Assembly (NCBI GenBank): GCA_023334545.1
Contig: JAADVB010000021.1
Span: 61,423-125,422 of the forward strand
Direction: 5' to 3'
Length of the DNA: 64,000 nucleotides
Source: Salisapilia sapeloensis
Taxonomy: Eukaryota; Oomycota; Peronosporomycetes; Peronosporales; Salisapiliaceae
Position numbers and translations under genes: made by a program. This document shows, one piece after another, positions 25,701-31,524 of the stretch. The notes beneath the pieces were generated by a model that had not been told where the DNA came from, searched no databases, and saw only the letters and a list, made by a program, of their open reading frames with translations. Each line of letters starts with the position of its first letter. Positions within the stretch are counted from its first letter, which is position 1.

Positions 25701-27807
25701 CTTCCCAACTAGGACCCAAGACACTTTCCACTCGAGACAACAGAGCCATGAGCTTGCGCTCGATTTGCTTGGCCCACATGACTGCACCTGCCACTGGTGG
25801 AATGTCACGTAGTTTACTCACGTTCGAAGCTTCCGACAACGCGTACTGCTTCCGGAATTTTGCTTGGAGCTTGCCGACATCTTCCTTGACGCTTTCGAGA
25901 AGACGCATCTGGAACTGCTGGACGGCACTGCGGATGCGAGGACGGAAGAAGAGTGGGTTGTACTTGGCAAAGACACGGAACATGTCTTCGGCATTCATCG
26001 CTGCACTTAGACGAGTCGTTAGACTCCGGATGATACGACCTTCGACACGATCGATGCACATGTCGTACGACTTGAGAAGATTCCTCCAGCTACTGGTACC
26101 AGACGACGATACGTCTAACGGGTCGAAAGCATTCAACTGCGCATATGCAGCATTCACTTCCGCTAGCGCATCTCCATTCCCGTCACTTGCACCCGTGCTA
26201 AGGCTCTGAGATCCTAGCACACGCTCAATCACCTGCCGCAGCTTTTCATGCTGCGAACGGAACTCGTGCAACTCTGAGACACGATCTTCAATCGCACTGT
26301 GCTCCATCTGCAGCTCTGAAAGCAGCGGAGGTTTATCTGCTGCCATCGCTCCACGACGTTTTGCCAGCTCTTTCACTAGATCGTATAACGCGCCTAGCTG
26401 TCGATGCCACGTCGAGAACAAGTCTTGGCACTCACCCACGACCATATCAAAGTCACCAAAGGGTAGCTGGAGTAAGTCCTGTGCACGAAGGAGACTCGTT
26501 AGCTGGTGCGCGACGTCGCTCGAGAGGATCTCCACGAGATGCAAGAGGCGAGACAGCTTGTACTCCTCCGCGACACGGATCTTCTTCAAGTGACCGAACA
26601 CGAAAGACACGCCGTCCGTCAGCTGCGGAACGTCAGAAGCAGACAAAATCGCTTGGACTGGAAAGTCTTTCATCAATGCCATGACACTCGACACGCGCTG
26701 CATGGCTGGACGAAGGCCGTGGTCTGCATCGAACGTAACAGTCGCAAGATATCTCTTGGCTCGTTTCAAAAGCGTCAGCGTGATCTCGACTTCCGTCGAC
26801 GTCAACTTTTCTTGTGCATCCGAAAGCGCTCGATTCAGATCCCACCAGAAATTCACTTCCTGCATCACACTCCCAGGTAAAGGTTCATGCACTAATTTCG
26901 TCACTTTCTGAATCTCTCGAATCCACTTATTCACGCCGGACTGGATCTCGTTTAAGAAAGTAATGTCCTCCACTCGACTTTCGAGACCTAGAGCTTCCAT
27001 ATCGACGAGCACGCCCTTGTCTCGAACAAGAGTCGCTGCTTCCTCAATCACTGGATGGAACGTCAGCTGGACGGCAGGGATCTCCACGTTTTGTTGATAC
27101 TGGAGCAATGCTAGCTCCAGCTCCTTGATGCGACGTCGGATGGCTGGTAGACCCCTCGACCCTTCCTCCCGAGTCGAATGCTCTTGCTCCGATTCGTGGA
27201 TCCGAGCGTACTCCTGGACGAGTGGTCCAAAGGACTCGTGCACGTAGTTGTACATGGCCGACAGAACCTGTCCGCGATCATCGACATCCTCCTCGTCCTC
27301 CGCTTCACTCGTACTAGTGCTAGAGATATGTTCCGACTCGCTCGCTTTCTTCCATAGCCCCAACGTCATGACCTGGAGCTGATGGCCGAGCGGCGCATCT
27401 GTCGTCAGCGCCGACTGCTTTTGCTTGATAAAGCACACGACGTCGTGTCCCCACTTGGACCCGCCGGTGTACGTAACGCCTACATTAACACGTACTTTAA
27501 ACGGACTAGCTCCGTCTTTGGTGACGAAGCAGTGCACTTGTAGCACTCGATGATTCGCATCTGAAATGAACTGCTCGAGGACGGAGGAAGCGTCGCTTTC
27601 CGCCAGTTGCTGCTCGAACAACGGTCGGTCGCTAGACGCAGGTTCGCCTAGTAAAGGCAGACATGTATTCACCAAGTGTGTGGAAAAGCTATCGAGCGGA
27701 ACGTTGCTCTCCGCGTCGGATGGCCCCGACGTCGGATCCGCCATCCTCGTTGTCGTAAAATCGTCCAAGATCGATCCTTTCTCCACATACTGCCACCTAT
27801 CCTTCAT
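13756..27807 (-). CDS. DYNC1H1: Cytoplasmic dynein 1 heavy chain
   Basis: This is the motor subunit of the minus-end-directed microtubule motor. One uninterrupted frame gives 4,683 aa, the usual dynein-1 length. The N-terminal tail and linker span about 1-1890. Six AAA modules follow, with P-loops GPAGTGKT (AAA1, about 1927), GSSGTGKT (AAA2, 2226), GPPGSGKT (AAA3, 2594) and GESGAGKT (AAA4, 2942). AAA1 carries [20 protein letters not shown] and AAA2 carries [19 protein letters not shown], both closer to dynein-1 than to axonemal or IFT heavy chains. Antiparallel coiled-coil stalk helices flank the microtubule-binding domain near 3320-3420. The C-terminal cap ends in [13 protein letters not shown]. 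ATGs at 27807 and 27744 are both possible starts; 27807 keeps the longest frame clear of H2A.Z. No residue loss was seen in the nucleotide-binding loops. H2A.Z lies 151 bases upstream on the same strand. Confidence 0.96.
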   Translation of the reverse strand: [4683 protein letters not shown]

Positions 27808-27886
27808 GACGTCTACCTCGTCGTGCTGGACCTGTACATACGAGTAGCAAGGTAGATGGAACTTTGTACAAGCTAGACATTGACAT
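27797..27886 (-). promoter_or_regulatory. Possible upstream ORF in the dynein leader
   Basis: An ATG at 27886 in the space between H2A.Z and dynein opens a 29-codon frame, different from the dynein frame, ending at TAG 27799-27797. It overlaps the dynein ATG at 27807 and terminates before the alternative ATG at 27744. If the transcript starts upstream of 27886, this uORF would favour initiation at 27744 or reduce translation. The transcript start is unknown. Confidence 0.3.
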
Positions 27887-27958
27887 ATATTAAGCACCGA
27901 TCGGCTGCTTGCGTGTTTTCTCCTCTTAAACTTTGTTTCTTTTGTCTTGTGTATTACC

Positions 27959-28431
27959 CTACTGTAAAGGTTTCTTCTTCGTCTGCTTCGTGACGAGCGA
28001 CTTGTGGATGTACGGAATGACACCTCCGCCAGCAATCGTGGCTTTGATCAACATGTCGAGCTCTTCGTCGCCACGAATCGCCAATTGCAAGTGACGTGGC
28101 GTAATTCGCTTCACTTTCAAATCCTTCGATGCGTTCCCAGCTAGCTCCAGCACTTCTGCAGTCAAGTACTCCATGATAGCGGCAGTGTACACGGCGGCCG
28201 TCGCACCCACACGCTGTTGGTTCGACACACGCTTTTTCAAGAAACGATGAATACGTCCGACGGGGAACTTTAAACAGCATTCATAAGTCACTGCTCGTCT
28301 CCTACCCTACGAATAGCAAAAGACTATCATACCTGTAGTCCAGCACGGTGGGAACGTGATTGCGGTGCTTTCTTGGACGTGACACCCTTGCCACCTTTAC
28401 CGCCCTTGCCGCCTTTGCCTGCTCCGATCAT
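27959..28431 (-). CDS. H2AZ: Histone H2A.Z variant
   Basis: This is a replication-independent H2A variant placed at promoters by SWR1-type remodellers. Two exons (28431-28333 and 28267-27959, 65-nt intron) give 135 aa. The histone fold carries H2A.Z diagnostics rather than canonical H2A ones: [40 protein letters not shown], and [12 protein letters not shown] in the docking region. There is no C-terminal SQ motif, so it is not H2A.X. The N-tail is built on GKGG repeats ([14 protein letters not shown]), offering several acetylatable lysines. The intron sits exactly at LQ/FPVGR. Presence of an intron also fits a variant histone, since replication histones are usually intronless. The gene starts 228 bases from the divergent ankyrin gene. 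Confidence 0.96.
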
Positions 28432-28659
28432 GCTGCTCTGTATACACGAATCGAAAGCCCTTCATCAGTTCATCACTCTGTACTATCTATCAAAACAATC
28501 GACCGACCATGGTTCACGTAACGAGTGTAGGAAAGCGCGTCGCTTTACAAACTCTTTTCTGCGTTCTCCGCGCCAAAACTCAAACTGACCGTCGACAAGC
28601 ATACAAAAACCAAGTGCCACATACAATAGCCAAGTCCATTTTTGAATGCCTCGTACCAA

Positions 28660-29951
28660 ATGGGGGAACTCGAGGAGGCGCGCCATGGCTTCTTCACGGC
28701 CGCTCAGCACGGACGATCGGACGTCATCAAGACACTTGCAGAGCATGCTATCGGCCGGATAGACTGGAGCGATCTCATCGATCCAGATTCCGGAAATACA
28801 CCAATACACGTGGCGATCCAGCATGGGCAAGTGGATGCCGTACGAGCGCTACTGGCGGCAGGCTTCCCTCCCGACCTAGGTAGTGCTACATCAGCGTATG
28901 CAATGGCAGTCGAGAGTGGTGCAAAGGACCTAGTATTCGTGTTCCATCAATTTATCATCCAGAAGATCGCTGAGAATCACGTCGATGGCGTCCAGCAGCT
29001 CTTGCGATCCGGCATCGACGTTCGAATGACAGATACCATAGCTCAGAACACTTTGCTACACTGGGCAGTATCCTGCGACTCGTATCATGTGCTCAAATTC
29101 CTCCTATCGCTCCCACCTGTCCAGCAAGACAAGCTATTCGATCGTCGAAATGCCGATGGCTTCACGCCGCTGCATTTAGCCAGTCGCGCGAATCAGTTCC
29201 AGAGCGTACAGCTATTGCTCGAGCATAGCGCTGATCCTAGTATCGTATGCGATCGAGGCAATGGTAAAGGTCGAGTCGCAGCAGAGCTGACGACGTCGAA
29301 TGACGTGATGCGGTTGCTGCAGCTAACACCCGAGGCCTCCACAAACGTCGTGAAGAGACAAGGCGGAGGAGATAGTGGTAGGCAGATCGCCAAGTATGTG
29401 TTGCAGTTGGAAGAAAAGGACATTTTAATCGACCAGCTAAAGCACGCGATCGAAGAGCTCGTGACCGAGTCGGAGGAACGAAAGAAATTTGGCGAAGAGA
29501 ATCGCGTGCTCGAGTACGTCCGGTCTCTCCGACACGTACGTTAACCCAGGGTCGTCCATCGATTCCATACTAACAAGTCGAGTAGGAGAAAGCCAAGCTC
29601 GAGCAGCAACTGGCGGACGCGGAAGAGTACATTCAAACGCAAGAGATGCAGCTTGAACAGCTCAAGACGCAGATCCGAGAGCTATCTACTAACAAGGTAC
29701 TTGCATCTACCCAATCTATAAAATCCACATCTAAAGTATACATCTAGCAAGAGCATCCTAGCAAGAAGGAATCGACTGATGATTCAGCACACGTATCCCA
29801 TGCAACAAATCAGACGCCGGACGTGGAAGAAGAAAGTAGTCGAGTAGCTAGTCCAGTTCCATCCGCCCTGAGCCAGTTCTGGCGAGATCTATGGATGCTC
29901 GACACGTTAGATGCGTTGGATCTAGCTGAAGAAGAGGAAGCAGTCGTCTAA
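28660..29951 (+). CDS. Ankyrin-repeat and coiled-coil protein
   Basis: Three exons (28660-29535, 29586-29696, 29748-29951) with 50- and 51-nt introns give 396 aa. Ankyrin repeats fill residues 1-190, with clear units at SGNTPIHVAIQHGQVDAVRA, QNTLLHWAVSCDSYHVLKFL and DGFTPLHLASRANQFQSVQL. A coiled coil follows (about 225-330, rich in E/K/Q/L and continuing through exon 2). The C-terminal tail is acidic and ends in EEEEAVV. Intron 1 contains a perfect TACTAAC branch-point sequence 12 bases from the AG. The first ATG in frame is at 28660; the frame upstream of it begins only at TTG. It is a protein-interaction scaffold by domain content, and no orthologous family is recognised. Confidence 0.88.
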
Positions 29952-30373
29952 TCTTCTCTCATACTCAAGCATCCTCGTTGCTCCATCCAGTCGTACCTTG
30001 AAGAGTCGTTTGGATAAGAACATGTGCGTTTGACTTTGTTTTTGTATGGTGCGTTTCTCGCCCACCTCGCGACAAAGAAAGACAGCAGCAGACGCGAGCT
30101 ACTTTGTGACCCGCACCCTCCTTCCCCCCGGTGCGTTTCATTTGGCAGATTCCGTCGTCCATGAACAAACTACTTATTCCACCCTCCATGTATTCCTTCC
30201 AAACAGACTCCCAACCACATCCGTCAGCATCGACCGTCGCGCGAAGGCACGCGAGACGCCACCACCAACGACTGCGACACAAAGACTCCCTCGCACCTGT
30301 CTTTTCACTCGCGCATTCACTTGCTGCACCAAATAGCAACACGCATCCTCACAAGAGCTACACGCGACCAACA
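29952..30373. other. Promoter/5' leader region of the thiol dioxygenase gene
   Basis: A stretch of 422 bases between two plus-strand genes. The frame of the downstream gene stays open back to 30131, with an in-frame ATG at 30161, so part of it may be coding. The translated extension is rich in H, R, S and P and looks like leader rather than domain. C/T-rich and ACC-rich runs are seen, typical of oomycete promoters and leaders. No other gene is seen. Confidence 0.4.
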
Positions 30374-31345
30374 ATGCCGAGACAGAAATCCACCAAACGC
30401 ATTGACCCGGAAGCCGCCGTGGAAGCGTATGAAACCACGCGCAAAGTCTTTAAGCCCAACGGCAGCCCCATTATCAGTCCGAGGACAGCCAAGTCCAGTG
30501 TCGAGGAGCCCATCGGACCATCGCCACCACCGACCTCCGCGTCCGAAGACCAAGTCAAGACGCAGACACAGGACACAGAAAGAGATGAACGACGTCGACT
30601 GGAGCAGGAACGTAAAATCTCTCGACCGACAGGAGCTCAAGTCTGGGTCCAGCGTCTTTTAGCCACACACCACAAGAACCTCCAGTCGCTCGGACTCGAC
30701 CCGGTCGAATTCCCAAACACACATTTGTCGCTCAAACAGCTCGAGCAGCTCATTGGCCCCGTCATCTCCATGACGAGTCTCATGAAGGTCGAGCACTTTG
30801 GTATCCACGTCCCGACGCCGGACGTCGCTCGGACGATGAACGACGTCCACTATTGGAAACTATGGGAGTCGGATACGATCGACATTGGCATCTTCTTCAT
30901 GCCGCCCAACTCGGTTATTCCGCTGCACAACCATCCGAACATGAGCGTCGTCACGAGAATCCTGTACGGCAGTGCGCGCGTCCGGTCCTACGACCTCGTT
31001 CCTCACGCCGAGCTCGAAGACGTCCGGAGTGACAGCAGCACGGAGGACGAAGAGATGGACACGAAGCGAGACGTCAAGTGGGCTAAGGTCAGTCGTCACG
31101 GCGAGTTCGTCGGCGACTCGACCATGTGGCTGGACCCGCGCCGGTTCAACCTTCATCAGATCGAAGCGAGTGCCGAGAACGGGTGCGCGCTACTGGACAT
31201 CATGGTGCCTCCATACGACAATGCGAACCGAGACTGCCATCACTTCCAAGTCGTGGAAGAGCGAGAGCTCCCGGGGAAGAACGATCGACTGGTCAAGCTG
31301 CTCGAGTCCATCAAGCCAGACAATCACAACGAGCCGTCTCATTGA
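30374..31345 (+). CDS. Thiol dioxygenase of ADO / plant cysteine oxidase type
   Basis: This cupin family (PF07847) oxidises cysteamine or N-terminal cysteine of proteins with O2. In plants and animals it acts as an oxygen sensor feeding the Cys/Arg N-degron pathway. The single-exon product is 323 aa. The first 110 residues are polar and disordered. The catalytic domain begins near 120 and has the family core IGIFFMPPNSVIPLHNHPNM, supplying two iron histidines in HNH, followed by VTRILYGSARVRSYD. The third iron histidine is expected in the later NLHQIEA, and the closing LLDIMVPPYD is typical. An acidic insert (SSTEDEEMDTKRD) separates the strands. The start at 30374 is preferred because upstream sequence is low-complexity; 30161 is the alternative ATG. 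Substrate (free thiol or N-terminal Cys) cannot be told from sequence. Confidence 0.9.
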   Translation: MPRQKSTKRIDPEAAVEAYETTRKVFKPNGSPIISPRTAKSSVEEPIGPSPPPTSASEDQVKTQTQDTERDERRRLEQERKISRPTGAQVWVQRLLATHHKNLQSLGLDPVEFPNTHLSLKQLEQLIGPVISMTSLMKVEHFGIHVPTPDVARTMNDVHYWKLWESDTIDIGIFFMPPNSVIPLHNHPNMSVVTRILYGSARVRSYDLVPHAELEDVRSDSSTEDEEMDTKRDVKWAKVSRHGEFVGDSTMWLDPRRFNLHQIEASAENGCALLDIMVPPYDNANRDCHHFQVVEERELPGKNDRLVKLLESIKPDNHNEPSH

Positions 31346-31524
31346 ACTGGATGAAAAAGGAGTGCATCGTGTAAAGTTTCCAAGGATGCCAAGCGTCGGC
31401 ACCGACCAAGAGGCAAGTCTAAGAGCTCGGGAGAGACTGCACGTCGGATCTGTATTGTAATGCATGTCGTCTACTAACAGGAGCAAATTTCAAAGACAAA
31501 TTCGTTGAGATGGTGTTGATACTA

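Noticed and set aside
30131-30373. 81-residue N-terminal extension of the thiol dioxygenase
   Set aside because: It begins with GTG, not ATG, and reads as H/R/S/P-rich leader; only the part from ATG 30161 could be coding.
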